DNA of 64,000 bases from Burkholderia sp. (GTDB lineage: Bacteria; Pseudomonadota; Gammaproteobacteria; Burkholderiales; Burkholderiaceae). The stretch's first letter is position 1; every line of letters begins with the position of its first letter. The stretch lies in the NCBI GenBank assembly GCA_030151225.1, contig JASLEG010000068.1, forward strand, positions 91,336 to 155,335. Reading direction: 5' to 3'. Of the stretch, positions 8,909 through 17,903 are shown piece by piece. The translations under genes were made by a program, and so were the position numbers. The notes below the pieces were generated by a model. The model was not told the origin of the DNA and did no database searches. It worked only from the letters and a program-made list of their open reading frames with translations.

Positions 8909-10391
8909 CGTGCGCCCCCTCGCTGCCGACCTGCACGCCGTCGTCGTACAGCATCGGCGAAATCGGAATCGGCTTGATCGGCGCCTGCCCGCGCGGCCGG
9001 CCGAGCTCGGCCAGCGGCCGGCCCGTCTCGGCGCCCAGCAGCGCCACGGCCGACTCGCCACACATGCGGCCCTGGCAACGGCCCATGCCCACCCGCGTCA
9101 GCGCCTTCAGGCGATTGACCTCGCCGGCCATGCCCGAGCGCACGCACTGGCGCAGCGTGCCGGCCGTCACGGCCTCGCAGCGGCACACGATCAGTTCGTC
9201 GGGCCAGCTTTTGGCGCTCTCGGCCGGCGGCGGCGCGAAGGCGGCCTCCATGCCCTCGCGGAACACGCGGATGCGCGCGAGCCGCCGCTCGATGGTGGCC
9301 GCATCGGGCCCCGGCAGGTGACGCGGCGCGCCGGTGCCCAGATCCTCGAGCAGCGCGAGCGCGGCACGCCGGCCCGCGAGCTCGGCCGCGTCCGCCCCGG
9401 CGATGCCGGCGCCGTCGCCGGCCAGATACACGCCGGGCACCGAGCTGCGGCCGGCCGCGTCCTTCTCCGGCAGCCAGCAGCGGTTCAGCGCGTCGAATTC
9501 GAAGCGGCAGCCGGCCAGATCGGCGAGCTGCGTTTCCGGGCGCAGGCCGAAGCCCAGGCCCACGGCGTCGCAGTCGAGCCGGTGCTGGGTGCCGTCGATC
9601 GAGCGCCAGCGGATCGCGTCCACGGCGCTCTCGCCGTGCGCGTGATCGGCGCCGTCGATGCCGTCGAGCGTCACGCCGCGCTCCACGCGCACGCCGTGCG
9701 CGCGCAGCCAGCCGAGGTAGTAGAGCCCCTTCGCGAAGGTGCCCGGCTGGCGCAGCAGCTTCGGGGTGGCCGCGGCCTGCTGCGCGAACGGATTGATGTC
9801 GAGCACGGCCGCCACCTCGGCGCCGGCGCGCGCGTACTGGTAGGCCACCAGATACAGCAGCGGCCCGGTGCCGGCGAACACGGTGCGCCGGCCGATCGCG
9901 CAGCCCTGTGCCTTCAGCGCGACCTGCGCGCCGCCGAGCGTGTACACGCCCGGGCGGGTCCAGCCCGGCAGCGGCGCGATGCGATCGGTGGCGCCGCTCG
10001 CGATGATCAGATGGCTCCAGCCGATGCGCGCCTCGCGGCCCGCGCGCAGCATGTCGAGCGCGCCGGGCTCGCACGACCACACCAGCGTGTCGGGCCGGTA
10101 TTCGAGCTGCGGCAGCAGCGCCTCCATGCAGCGGTGCAGCGCGTCGGCCTTGCGCGCCTCGAAGCCGTACAGCGCCGGCTTGCCGCGCGTGAAGCCGGCG
10201 CCCTGCGGCGGCTGCCGATAGATCTGGCCACCCCAGCGCGCGTTCTCGTCGAGCACGATCGGGCGCAGGCCCGCGCCCACCAGCACCTCGGCCGCGCGGA
10301 TGCCGGCCGGCCCCGCGCCCACGATCACCACGCGCGGCGCCGCGTCGGTGTCGCGCCGCTCGGCCTCGTCGAGCCAGCTGGCCGTGCTCAT
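8901..10391 (-). CDS. FAD/NAD(P)-binding and BFD-like [2Fe-2S] dehydrogenase subunit (HcnB/OoxA-like)
   Basis: 496 residues. The N-terminal FAD site is VVIVGAGPAGIRAAEVLVGAG, here broken by no gaps, at about residues 20-40, and a second nucleotide fold begins near GRRTVFAGTGPLLYLVAY. The C-terminus carries a BFD-type iron-sulfur motif: CRCE, then about 35 residues later GRCQGRMCGE. This is the large subunit layout of HcnB, opine oxidase A and D-hydroxyproline dehydrogenase alpha. The start at 10391 (MSTASWLDE) overlaps the [2Fe-2S] gene stop in an ATGA and overlaps the oxidase gene at its own end, so the three subunits are translationally coupled. Confidence 0.88.
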   Translation of the reverse strand: MSTASWLDEAERRDTDAAPRVVIVGAGPAGIRAAEVLVGAGLRPIVLDENARWGGQIYRQPPQGAGFTRGKPALYGFEARKADALHRCMEALLPQLEYRPDTLVWSCEPGALDMLRAGREARIGWSHLIIASGATDRIAPLPGWTRPGVYTLGGAQVALKAQGCAIGRRTVFAGTGPLLYLVAYQYARAGAEVAAVLDINPFAQQAAATPKLLRQPGTFAKGLYYLGWLRAHGVRVERGVTLDGIDGADHAHGESAVDAIRWRSIDGTQHRLDCDAVGLGFGLRPETQLADLAGCRFEFDALNRCWLPEKDAAGRSSVPGVYLAGDGAGIAGADAAELAGRRAALALLEDLGTGAPRHLPGPDAATIERRLARIRVFREGMEAAFAPPPAESAKSWPDELIVCRCEAVTAGTLRQCVRSGMAGEVNRLKALTRVGMGRCQGRMCGESAVALLGAETGRPLAELGRPRGQAPIKPIPISPMLYDDGVQVGSEGAHDE

Positions 10392-10747
10392 GCCGCCTTC
10401 CCGTTCGCGCCGGGCACGACGACCGCGGCCTTGCGGCCCGTCACCACGCGCATGCCCGCGCGCAGCGGCGTGGAGCACGCGCGCAGCATCGCGCCGCCCT
10501 CCTCGCGCACCCAGCAGTCCTGGCACGCGCCGATCAGGCAGAAGCCGGCACGCGGCCCGTCGCCGAATTCGTTCTCGCGCAGGTGGCGCTGCTGCGTGAG
10601 GATCGCGGTCAGCACGGTGTCGCCGGCCAGCGCGTGGGTGGGCGCGCCGTCGAGCACGAAGGGCACGCGCTCGCGGGCGGTTTCGGCCACGCGCACGAGC
10701 TGCGGCGAGGATGGCGGCGGAAGACGGTCGGTCATCGTGGTGGGCAT
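10388..10747 (-). CDS. [2Fe-2S]-binding small subunit of flavin dehydrogenase (HcnA-like)
   Basis: 119-residue ferredoxin-like protein. Four cysteines in GFCLIGACQDCWV and, 11 residues on, RAC fit a plant-type [2Fe-2S] cluster. The preceding VPFVLDGAPTHALAGDTVLTA is the usual beta-grasp start. It is the small electron-carrying subunit expected beside the HcnB- and HcnC-like genes. Start uncertain: ATG at 10747 (MPTTM) or 10735 (MTDRL), neither with a clear Shine-Dalgarno. It follows the permease gene by 17 bp. Confidence 0.83.
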   Translation of the reverse strand: MPTTMTDRLPPPSSPQLVRVAETARERVPFVLDGAPTHALAGDTVLTAILTQQRHLRENEFGDGPRAGFCLIGACQDCWVREEGGAMLRACSTPLRAGMRVVTGRKAAVVVPGANGKAA

Positions 10748-10764
10748 GAGCGGTTGGGCGGACC

Positions 10765-11559
10765 TCAGTGCTGTCCGATCAGGATGCGGTTCAGGCCGTA
10801 CACGCGATCGAGGATCAGCATGGTGCCGGCCGTGATCGCGATCACGAGCGTGGAGACGGAGGCCATCATCGGATCGATCGACTCGGTGGCGTACATGTAC
10901 ATGCGCACCGGCAGCGTGACCGTCTGCGGCGAGGTGACGAAGATCGACATCGTCAGTTCGTCGAAGCTGTTGATGAAGGCGAGCAGCCAGCCGCCGGTGA
11001 TGCCGGGCACGATCATCGGCAGCGTGACGCGGCGGAAGGTGGTCCAGGCGTTCGCGCCGAGCGAGGCGGCCGCGTGCTCCACGCTGCGGTCGAGCCCGGC
11101 CGTGGCGGCCAGCACCAGCCGCATCACGAACGGCGTGACCACGATCACGTGCGCGGCCACCAGCCAGCCGAACGAGCCGGTGGCGCCGATCAGCGCGAAG
11201 AAGCGCAGCAGCGCGATGCCGAGCACCAGCCCCGGAATCACCAGCGGCGAGAGCAGCAGCGCGTTCAGGAAGGCGCGGCCCGGAAAGCGCGCGCGGCCGA
11301 TGGCGAGGCCGGCCGGCAGCGCGATCGCGAGCGACAGCGTGGCCGAGGCCACCGCGAGCTTCAGGCTGTTGCCGAACGCGGCGATGAAGTCCGGGTAGTC
11401 GAGGATCGCGCGGAACCAGCGCAGCGACAGGCCGTGGGTGGGCAGCGTGAGCGTCTCGTCGGGCGTGAACGCCACCAGCACCACGATCGCGAGCGGCGCG
11501 AGCATGAACAGGATCACGAGCGTGTGGAACGCGAGGGCGAGCGGGCCGTTTTTGCGCAT
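10765..11559 (-). CDS. ABC transporter permease (PotC-like)
   Basis: 264-residue inner-membrane protein with about six hydrophobic helices. The EAA loop that contacts the ATPase is visible as EHAAASLGANAWTTFRRVTL. Similarity is to the second permease of spermidine/putrescine-type importers. It sits between the first permease (27 bp upstream) and the [2Fe-2S] subunit gene, tying transport to oxidation in one transcript. Confidence 0.88.
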   Translation of the reverse strand: MRKNGPLALAFHTLVILFMLAPLAIVVLVAFTPDETLTLPTHGLSLRWFRAILDYPDFIAAFGNSLKLAVASATLSLAIALPAGLAIGRARFPGRAFLNALLLSPLVIPGLVLGIALLRFFALIGATGSFGWLVAAHVIVVTPFVMRLVLAATAGLDRSVEHAAASLGANAWTTFRRVTLPMIVPGITGGWLLAFINSFDELTMSIFVTSPQTVTLPVRMYMYATESIDPMMASVSTLVIAITAGTMLILDRVYGLNRILIGQH

Positions 11560-11586
11560 GATGGGGCGTGTCGAATGTGGAGGGAA

Positions 11587-12522
11587 TCAGCCGAGGCCGC
11601 GCATGTAGCGCCGCTCGAGCACGCGGTAGTAGGTCAGCATCACGATCAGGTTCGCCGCCAGCAGCAGGATCGCGATGGTGGCGCCGAGCGGCCAGTTCAT
11701 CGAACTGAGGAACTGGTCGTACACGGCGGTGGCCGCCACCTTGAGGCGCCGCCCGCCCAGCAGGCCGGGAATCGCGAAGGCGCTGGCCGACAGCCCGAAC
11801 ACCATCAGGCTGCCCGACAGGATGCCCGGCATCAGCTGCGGCAGCACGATGCGGCGCAGCGTGGTGGCCGGCGACGCCATCAGCGAGAGCGCGGCGTTCT
11901 CGGTCTGCGGATCGAGCCGCTGCAGCGCCGTCCACACCGGGATCACCATGAACGGCAGCATCACGTGCACGAGCGCGATCACGATCGCGAAGGTCGTGTA
12001 TTCGAGCTTGTAGGGGCCCAGGCCGAACAGGCCGAGGAACTGGTTCACCAGGCCGCCCGTGTTCAGCAGCATGCTCCAGCCGAATGCGCGCACCACCACC
12101 GACACCAGCAACGGCGCCAGGATCACGAGCAGGAACAGCGAGCGCCACGGATCGCGCATGCGCGACAGGATGTAGGCTTCGGGCGTGCCGATCGCCACGC
12201 ACAGCAGCGTGGTGAGCGCGGCGATGCCGAAGGTGCGCAGGAAGATGGTGTGGAAGTAGGACTGGCTCAGCACCTCCACGTAGTGATGCGGGTCGAAGGC
12301 CGCGATCGGGCCCACCGACGGGTCGAAGCGATAGAACGACAGCACCAGCGTCATCGCGAGCGGCACCAGCACGAGCGCCACGAACAGCAGCCCGGCCGGT
12401 GCGCACAGCAGCCACATCGGCAGCCAGGCGTGCCAGCGGGCGCGGCGCGGCGCGGGTGCCGCGGCATGCGCTCCGTTCAGGTCGTTCGCGCGGTCGCGCG
12501 CGACGCTCGGCGCCTCACCCAT
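11587..12522 (-). CDS. ABC transporter permease (PotB-like)
   Basis: 311-residue inner-membrane permease with an N-terminal cytoplasmic extension of about 30 residues, a first helix WLLCAPAGLLFVALVLVPLA and an EAA loop ENAALSLMASPATTLRRIVL. It is the first permease of a PotABCD-type importer. Its start overlaps the ATPase gene by 8 bp (12515-12522), implying coupled translation and equal subunit supply. Confidence 0.88.
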   Translation of the reverse strand: MGEAPSVARDRANDLNGAHAAAPAPRRARWHAWLPMWLLCAPAGLLFVALVLVPLAMTLVLSFYRFDPSVGPIAAFDPHHYVEVLSQSYFHTIFLRTFGIAALTTLLCVAIGTPEAYILSRMRDPWRSLFLLVILAPLLVSVVVRAFGWSMLLNTGGLVNQFLGLFGLGPYKLEYTTFAIVIALVHVMLPFMVIPVWTALQRLDPQTENAALSLMASPATTLRRIVLPQLMPGILSGSLMVFGLSASAFAIPGLLGGRRLKVAATAVYDQFLSSMNWPLGATIAILLLAANLIVMLTYYRVLERRYMRGLG

Positions 12523-13594
12523 GAGCGGCCTCCCGATGCATCACGCGCAGCGCGCCGATGCGCCAGTCGATGCCCACCACCGCGCCTTCCGGATAGGGTT
12601 CGTCGCCGGCGTTCTGGCAGCACGCGAGCATCTCCCCCGCCTCGCTGTCGAGCCGGTACAGCCACTGGCTGCCGAGAAAGAAGCGGCTTGTCACGCGGCC
12701 GGCGAGGCGCCCCGTGCCGGGCGCGCCGAGCGCGAGCTTCTCGGGACGGATGCACAGCGTGACCGCATCGCCCGCCTGCATCGCGTGCGCCTCGGCGCTC
12801 GGGCTCGCCTCCGACATCCTGCCGCCCAGATCGACCCGAATCTCCCCGTCCTGCTGCGACACCACCGTGCCGGCCAGCAGATTGGTCTTGCCGACGAACT
12901 GCGAGACGAACGCGTTGCCCGGGTGTTCATAGGCGCGATACGGCGTGTCGATCTGCGTGATGCGGCCCGCCTCCATCACCACCACGCGGTCGCTGATCGA
13001 CAGCGCCTCGGACTGGTCGTGGGTGACCATCACCGTGGTGGTGCCGAGCTTGCGCTGGATCTCGCGCAACTCGAACTGCATGTCCTCGCGCAGCTTCGCG
13101 TCGAGGTTCGACATCGGTTCGTCGAGCAGCAGCACCGGCGGCGCGATCACCACCGCACGCGCGATCGCCACGCGCTGACGCTGGCCGCCCGAGAGCTCGC
13201 GCGGAAAGCGCCGCGCATGGGCGCCGAGCCGCACCAGCGCGAGCGCCTCCTGCACGCGCTCGGCCCGCTGCGCCTTCGGCACGCCGCGCATCTCCAGGCC
13301 GAAGGCCACGTTCTGCTCCACGCTCATGTGCGGAAACAGCGCGTAGCTCTGGAACACGATGCCGAGGCCGCGCCGGTTCGGCGCCATGTGCGTGATGTCG
13401 CGGCCGTCGAGCGTGATCGTGCCGCGCGTCGTTTCCACGAAGCCCGCGATCATCTGCAGCGTGGTGGTCTTGCCGCAGCCGGACGGCCCGAGCAGGGACA
13501 CGAACTCGCCCTTCCCGACCGACAGGCTGATGCCCGTGACCGCCTGCAGGTCACCGAACGATTTCGAGACATCCGTCAACGTGAGGAACGACAT
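12515..13594 (-). CDS. ABC transporter ATP-binding protein (PotA-like)
   Basis: 359-residue ATPase. Walker A is GPSGCGKTT, the signature LSGGQRQRVAIARA, Walker B VLLLDEPMSNLDAK, and the switch histidine is in VTHDQSEAL. About 120 C-terminal residues form the TOBE-type regulatory domain of the spermidine/iron importers. It is the first gene of a seven-gene leftward operon. AAGGG lies before the ATG. The promoter should be in the 13595-13917 gap shared with the IclR gene. Confidence 0.92.
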   Translation of the reverse strand: MSFLTLTDVSKSFGDLQAVTGISLSVGKGEFVSLLGPSGCGKTTTLQMIAGFVETTRGTITLDGRDITHMAPNRRGLGIVFQSYALFPHMSVEQNVAFGLEMRGVPKAQRAERVQEALALVRLGAHARRFPRELSGGQRQRVAIARAVVIAPPVLLLDEPMSNLDAKLREDMQFELREIQRKLGTTTVMVTHDQSEALSISDRVVVMEAGRITQIDTPYRAYEHPGNAFVSQFVGKTNLLAGTVVSQQDGEIRVDLGGRMSEASPSAEAHAMQAGDAVTLCIRPEKLALGAPGTGRLAGRVTSRFFLGSQWLYRLDSEAGEMLACCQNAGDEPYPEGAVVGIDWRIGALRVMHREAAHG

Positions 13595-13917
13595 GATCTG
13601 GCCCTTCGGTGCATCGGCACCGTCTGAAGCGAAGCATTCGATGCCGCCGACTCTATCCGGCCAATTTTTTCACCGTCAACGCGCAATTCCGTGAGGCGAC
13701 ATTAATTTTTCAGATATTCCGCTGAATAGAATATGTCGGTCTATATCCCGCATCTGAATTTCATCCGACGGATTCAGGGACATCCCGAATGCATCGGCGG
13801 CTGCGCCGCGCGGCGCGACACGGTAGAGTCGAGCCGATTGCCGGCGGGGTGCAACGAGGATTCCGCCCAGTGGAATACGGAGAACCGAAAGTGACGAACA
13901 CGAGCCAGGAAAACGGA
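13595..13917. promoter_or_regulatory. Divergent promoter region between ABC operon and IclR gene
   Basis: The stretch 13670-13770 is AT-rich compared with its flanks and carries a dyad TATTC-cgct-GAATA (13715-13728) inside CGACAT (13697-13702) and ATGTCG (13733-13738). IclR-type proteins bind short dyads of this kind next to their own gene, so this is a candidate operator; no promoter hexamers are clear enough to name. Confidence 0.4.
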
Positions 13918-14760
13918 ATGTCCGACGCGCCCGCCGGCGGCCCGGGTGTGCTGCAGCGCGCGTTCGCGCTGATCCGGGCGCTCGGCGACAACCAGGCCGA
14001 GGGCAGCCGCGTCACCACGCTCGCGAAGACGGTGGGCCTCACCCAGGCCACCGTGCACCGGCTGCTGCAGGGGTTGATCGCCGAGCAGGTGGTGGAACAG
14101 GACGAGCGCACCCGGCGCTACCGGCTCAGCGTGGTGTTCTTCGCCATGGCCGCGCAGGCCGGCAACCCGAACGGCATGCGCACGCTGTGCCGCCCCGCGC
14201 TGCTGCGGCTGTGCGCGAGCCTCGGCGACACGATCTTCCTGCTCGTGAAGAGCAGCTTCGACGCGGTGTGTCTCGACATCTGCGAGGGGCCGTTTCCAAT
14301 CCGCTCGTTCACGGGCACGATCGGCGGGCGCGTGGCGCTCGGCGTCGGTCAGGGCAGCCTCGCGATCCTCGCCTTCCAGCCCGAAGCCGAGCGCGAGGAG
14401 ATCATCCGCTTCAACGTGCCGCGCATGCGTGGCTACGGCGTGCTCGACGAGGTGTACCTGCGCACCGAGATCGACCGCGTGCGCGCGCTCGGCTACGCGG
14501 GCCGCAACAGCGGCGTGCTCGAAGACATGGCCGGCGTGGCCGTGCCGATCCTCGACCAGAACCAGGTGGCGGTGGGCGCGCTGAGCGTGGGCACGCTCTC
14601 CACGCGGCTGACCGAGGAGCGGCTGCCCACCGTGGTGCAACTGCTCAAGCGCCAGGCCGAGAGCATCGGCCCGCAGATGAACCCGTTCGACGCGGCGATG
14701 CGCGATCCGATCCAGGGGCTCACGCAGGTGTATTCCACGCGCCCGGGGGGCGCCGCCTGA
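13918..14760 (+). CDS. IclR-family transcriptional regulator
   Basis: 280-residue regulator from ATG 13918. The N-terminal winged helix-turn-helix contains SRVTTLAKTVGLTQATVHRL, and the remaining 200 residues form the IclR effector domain (GTIGGRVALGVGQGSLAILA; GVLEDMAGVAVPIL). Two starts are plausible: GTG at 13891 with GGAG upstream, and ATG at 13918 with AGGA upstream; the ATG is listed. It is divergent from the ABC/dehydrogenase operon and therefore the likely substrate-responsive switch for it. Confidence 0.88.
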   Translation: MSDAPAGGPGVLQRAFALIRALGDNQAEGSRVTTLAKTVGLTQATVHRLLQGLIAEQVVEQDERTRRYRLSVVFFAMAAQAGNPNGMRTLCRPALLRLCASLGDTIFLLVKSSFDAVCLDICEGPFPIRSFTGTIGGRVALGVGQGSLAILAFQPEAEREEIIRFNVPRMRGYGVLDEVYLRTEIDRVRALGYAGRNSGVLEDMAGVAVPILDQNQVAVGALSVGTLSTRLTEERLPTVVQLLKRQAESIGPQMNPFDAAMRDPIQGLTQVYSTRPGGAA

Positions 14761-14787
14761 CGGCGCGCGCGAGCGCAGGCACCGGCC

Positions 14788-15951
14788 TCAGCGGCGCGGC
14801 CCCGGCACGCTTTCGGGCGCGCGTCGCAGCCGCACGTTGAGCGGCACCGACACCTGCCGGAACACCAGCTGCGCCACCACCGCCGACACCGCCAGGTACA
14901 GCACGAGCCATACCGGCTTCCAGGCCGGCACGAGGTTCGCGCGCGTGAGCCACTCGCGCAGCACGCCGAGCACGACGATGTGGAACAGGTAGAGCTCGTA
15001 GCTGCGCACGCCGAAGAAGCTCACGAAGCGCGTGAAGCCCGGTTCGTCGTCGGCATGCAGGCCAGCGCGCGGATCGTGCTCCGCCTGCGCCCTGCCCGCC
15101 GGTGCCGCCCGGTGCGCGATGCCGTACAGCAGCGCGCCCGTGCCGAGCGCCACCACCGACACGCCCCACACCACGTTGCGCATGATCGGCCCTGCCAGCC
15201 AGGTGGCCGCGATCGCGAGCGCGGCCGGCCAGGCGAGCCGCGCGGAGGCGGCCGCCGACAGCCGGCGGGCCGGCAGCAGCGCCACCGCGCAGCCGATCGC
15301 GATCGCGTCGAAGCACGACAGATAGCCGTACAGCGCCACGATCTCGTCGCCGGCATGCAGCGCGCGCCAGGCCGGCCCGATCAGCGCCAGCAGGCCCAGC
15401 AGCGGCAGGATCCGCTCGCGGCGCCCGAGCAGCACGCAGGCCAGCGGGAACCCCAGATAGAACACCTCCTCCACCGACAGCGACCACAGGATGTTCAGCG
15501 CGTAGTTGAAGTAGCCGAGCCTCGCCATCAGGACGTTGTGCCAGAACGTCAGCACCGACAGCACGGCCAGCGGCATCGACGCCGTGTCCGGCTTGTCGAC
15601 GAAGGCGCGCAGCCCGAGCGCGGCGAGCGCCACCACGATCGCGAGCATCAGCACGAGGCACGGCAGGATGCGCGCCGCGCGCAGCCGCCAGAACGCGAGC
15701 GGCCGCACCTCGCCCGGCGAGCCGAAGCGCTGCAGCGAGGTGGAGGTGATCAGGTAGCCCGAGATCACGAAGAACATCGTCACGCCGTAATTGCCGTTGC
15801 GCGACACGGCGCGGATCGCATCCGACAGCCACGGCAGATCGAACGGCGTCACGTCGAGCCGGTAGGTCAGATGGAAGTGCAGCAGCAGCACGGACAGGAT
15901 GGCGATGCCGCGCAGGAAGTCGACGCCGGTGCTGCGGGAGGCGGATGTCAC
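14788..15951 (-). CDS. Acyltransferase family 3 membrane protein (OafA-like)
   Basis: 387 residues, about ten membrane helices. The N-terminus shows the family pattern DFLRGIAILSVLLLHFH, in which the histidine is catalytic, and FFVISGYLITSTSLQRF followed by the arginine-rich loop. These enzymes O-acetylate sugars of lipopolysaccharide, exopolysaccharide or small glycosides. The start is GTG at 15951 behind GAGGA. No glycosyltransferase lies nearby, so the acceptor is unknown. It ends 27 bp from the convergent IclR stop. Confidence 0.87.
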   Translation of the reverse strand: MTSASRSTGVDFLRGIAILSVLLLHFHLTYRLDVTPFDLPWLSDAIRAVSRNGNYGVTMFFVISGYLITSTSLQRFGSPGEVRPLAFWRLRAARILPCLVLMLAIVVALAALGLRAFVDKPDTASMPLAVLSVLTFWHNVLMARLGYFNYALNILWSLSVEEVFYLGFPLACVLLGRRERILPLLGLLALIGPAWRALHAGDEIVALYGYLSCFDAIAIGCAVALLPARRLSAAASARLAWPAALAIAATWLAGPIMRNVVWGVSVVALGTGALLYGIAHRAAPAGRAQAEHDPRAGLHADDEPGFTRFVSFFGVRSYELYLFHIVVLGVLREWLTRANLVPAWKPVWLVLYLAVSAVVAQLVFRQVSVPLNVRLRRAPESVPGPRR

Positions 15952-16085
15952 TCGGGAGAATCCTCGAATACGGGTGGAACGGTCGATCGACGCGCGCGGC
16001 CTTCGCTCGGAAAGGGGCCGGCGTTGACGGCTGCCGTACCGTACCCGAAGATAGCGCCTCCCGTCGACCTTCCCACGCGCATTTC

Positions 16086-16718
16086 ATGACGTTTCGCCTT
16101 GCCATCTTCGATTTCGACGGCACGCTCGCCGATTCCTGGCCGGTGTTCGCCGATACCCTCAACGGCCTGGCCGCGCGCCACGGCTTCCGCCCGAGCGACG
16201 CCGAACAGCAGGCGAAGCTGCGCGGCATGAGCGCGATGGAAGTGCTGCGCGAGCTGCGGATTCCGCTCTGGAAGGTGCCGGCCGTGCTCGCCGACGCGCG
16301 CGCGGCGATGGCCGAGCGGATCGGCGAGGTGAAGCCGTTCGCGGGCGTCGCCGATGCGCTGAACGCGCTGATGGATCGCGACGGCGAGCGGCGCATCGCG
16401 GTGGCCGTGGCCACCTCGAACGCGCCGGAGAACGTGCGCGACGTGCTGGGCGAGGCGCTCGTGGCGCGCTTCGCGGCCATGGAGTGCGGCGCGTCGCTGT
16501 TCGGCAAGACCCAGCGGCTGCGCACCATCCTGCGCGCCACCGGCGTGGAAGCCGCGCAGGCGATCTACGTGGGCGACGAACTGCGCGACGCCGAGGCGGC
16601 CGAGAGCCTGGGCATGAAGTTCGGCGCGGTGAGCTGGGGATACACGACGGCCGACGCGCTGGCGGCGGCGAAGCCGCATGCGGTGTTCCACACGCCGGCG
16701 GACTGGCTCGCGCCGTGA
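16086..16718 (+). CDS. HAD-superfamily phosphatase (phosphoglycolate phosphatase-like)
   Basis: 210-residue hydrolase with all four HAD motifs: DFDGTLADS with the nucleophile aspartate, VATSNA, the lysine in FGKTQRL, and VGDELRDAEAA. The cap is helical, as in subfamily I phosphatases such as phosphoglycolate phosphatase. The start is the ATG at 16086; the longer frame from 15945 overlaps the divergent acyltransferase start and lacks homology. It stands alone and converges with the aldo/keto reductase gene. Confidence 0.86.
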   Translation: MTFRLAIFDFDGTLADSWPVFADTLNGLAARHGFRPSDAEQQAKLRGMSAMEVLRELRIPLWKVPAVLADARAAMAERIGEVKPFAGVADALNALMDRDGERRIAVAVATSNAPENVRDVLGEALVARFAAMECGASLFGKTQRLRTILRATGVEAAQAIYVGDELRDAEAAESLGMKFGAVSWGYTTADALAAAKPHAVFHTPADWLAP

Positions 16719-16722
16719 CGCG

Positions 16723-16756
16723 CCCGCGCGCCCGCCGCAATCCGGCGACGCGCGGG
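16723..16756. terminator. GC-rich hairpin between convergent genes
   Basis: Arms CCCGCGCG (16723-16730) and CGCGCGGG (16749-16756) enclose an inner CGCCG/CGGCG stem. It lies between the HAD gene stop and the aldo/keto reductase stop, so it could end transcription from both sides. No T-run is present. Confidence 0.45.
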
Positions 16757-16763
16757 CCCTGCC

Positions 16764-17789
16764 TCACACCGGCGACGGATTGCGCTCCGAGAAGCCTTCC
16801 TGATGCCAGTACGGATACGCGGGCCGGCGATAGCTCGCGTCGTCGAGCTTCTTCACCTGCTCCGGCGTGAGATTCCAGCCCACCGCGCCGAGGTTCTGGC
16901 GCAGCTGCTCCTCGTTGCGCGCGCCGACCAGCACGGTGGCCACGGTCGGGCGCTGCAGCAGCCAGTTCAGCGCGATCTGCGCAATCGTCTTGCCGGTTTC
17001 CTCGGCCACCTCGTCGAGCGCGTCGATCACGCGGTACAGGTACTCGTCCGGCACCGGCGGCCCGAAGTCGGCCGTCTTGTGCAGGCGGCTCTGCTCGGGC
17101 AGCGGCTGGCCGCGACGGATCTTGCCGGTCAGGCGCCCCCAGCCGAGCGGGCTCCACACCACGGCGCCCACGCCCTGATCGATGCCGAGCGGCATCAGTT
17201 CCCATTCGTAGTCGCGACCGATCAGCGAGTAGTAGGTCTGGTTCGCGACGTAGCGCGGGTAGCCGTAGCGGTCCGCCACGTCCTGCGACTTCATCAGGTG
17301 CCAGCCCGAGAAATTCGACACGCCCGTGTAGCGGATCTTGCCCGCGCGCACCAGATCGTCGAGCGTGGACAGCACTTCCTGTACCGGCGTGCGCGCATCG
17401 AAGCCGTGCAGCTGGAACAGGTCGATGTAGTCGGTCTGCAGGCGCTGCAGCGCGCTGTCCACGGCGCGGATCAGGTGGAAGCGCGACGAGCCCACGTTGT
17501 TCGGTTCGTCGTCGAAACGAAAGGTGGCCTTGGTCGAGATCAGCGCCTTGTCGCGGCGGCCCTTCAGCGCCTCGCCGAGGATCGATTCGGAGGCGCCGCG
17601 CGAGTAGATGTCGGCCGTGTCGAACATCGTGAGGCCGGCGTCGAGGCAGATGTCCACGAGCTTGCGCGCCTCGGCCACGTCGGTCTCGCCCCAGGCCTGG
17701 AACAACTCGCCCTTGCCGCCGAACGTGCCGGTGCCGAAGCTCAGTACCGGGACCTTGAAGCCCGATGCGCCGAGATGTCGATATTCCAT
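16764..17789 (-). CDS. Aldo/keto reductase
   Basis: 341-residue NADPH-dependent reductase with a TIM-barrel fold. The catalytic tetrad is visible: Asp and Tyr in FDTADIYSRG, Lys in STKATF, His in FQLHGFD. The NADP-binding end is present as VLVGARNEEQL. The layout matches the general stress / YghZ-like group. AAGGA precedes the ATG. A second reductase of the same family (27294-28277) shares this organisation but is clearly diverged. Substrate unknown. Confidence 0.9.
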   Translation of the reverse strand: MEYRHLGASGFKVPVLSFGTGTFGGKGELFQAWGETDVAEARKLVDICLDAGLTMFDTADIYSRGASESILGEALKGRRDKALISTKATFRFDDEPNNVGSSRFHLIRAVDSALQRLQTDYIDLFQLHGFDARTPVQEVLSTLDDLVRAGKIRYTGVSNFSGWHLMKSQDVADRYGYPRYVANQTYYSLIGRDYEWELMPLGIDQGVGAVVWSPLGWGRLTGKIRRGQPLPEQSRLHKTADFGPPVPDEYLYRVIDALDEVAEETGKTIAQIALNWLLQRPTVATVLVGARNEEQLRQNLGAVGWNLTPEQVKKLDDASYRRPAYPYWHQEGFSERNPSPV

Positions 17790-17815
17790 GTCGGTTCCTT
17801 GAAGGTGGTGGGTGG

Positions 17816-17846
17816 GACGGCGCCCGCGCCTCGGCGCGACGCCGTC
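17816..17846 (-). terminator. Two-step hairpin after the lipoprotein operon
   Basis: GACGGCG (17816-17822) pairs with CGCCGTC (17840-17846) around an inner CGCGCC-TC-GGCGCG stem. It lies about 60 bp beyond the stop of the 857-residue lipoprotein gene and ahead of the aldo/keto reductase start. Confidence 0.5.
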
Positions 17847-17903
17847 GGCCCATACCGTAACGCAAGTCGCCGAACGCTGCAGCGCCCCCTCGCCGGCGCG
17901 GCT

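Noticed and set aside
7781..10747. Hydrogen cyanide synthase (hcnABC) cluster
   Set aside because: Subunits are of the same family, but they are embedded in an ABC-importer operon with an IclR regulator, which suits catabolism of an imported amine better than cyanide production.
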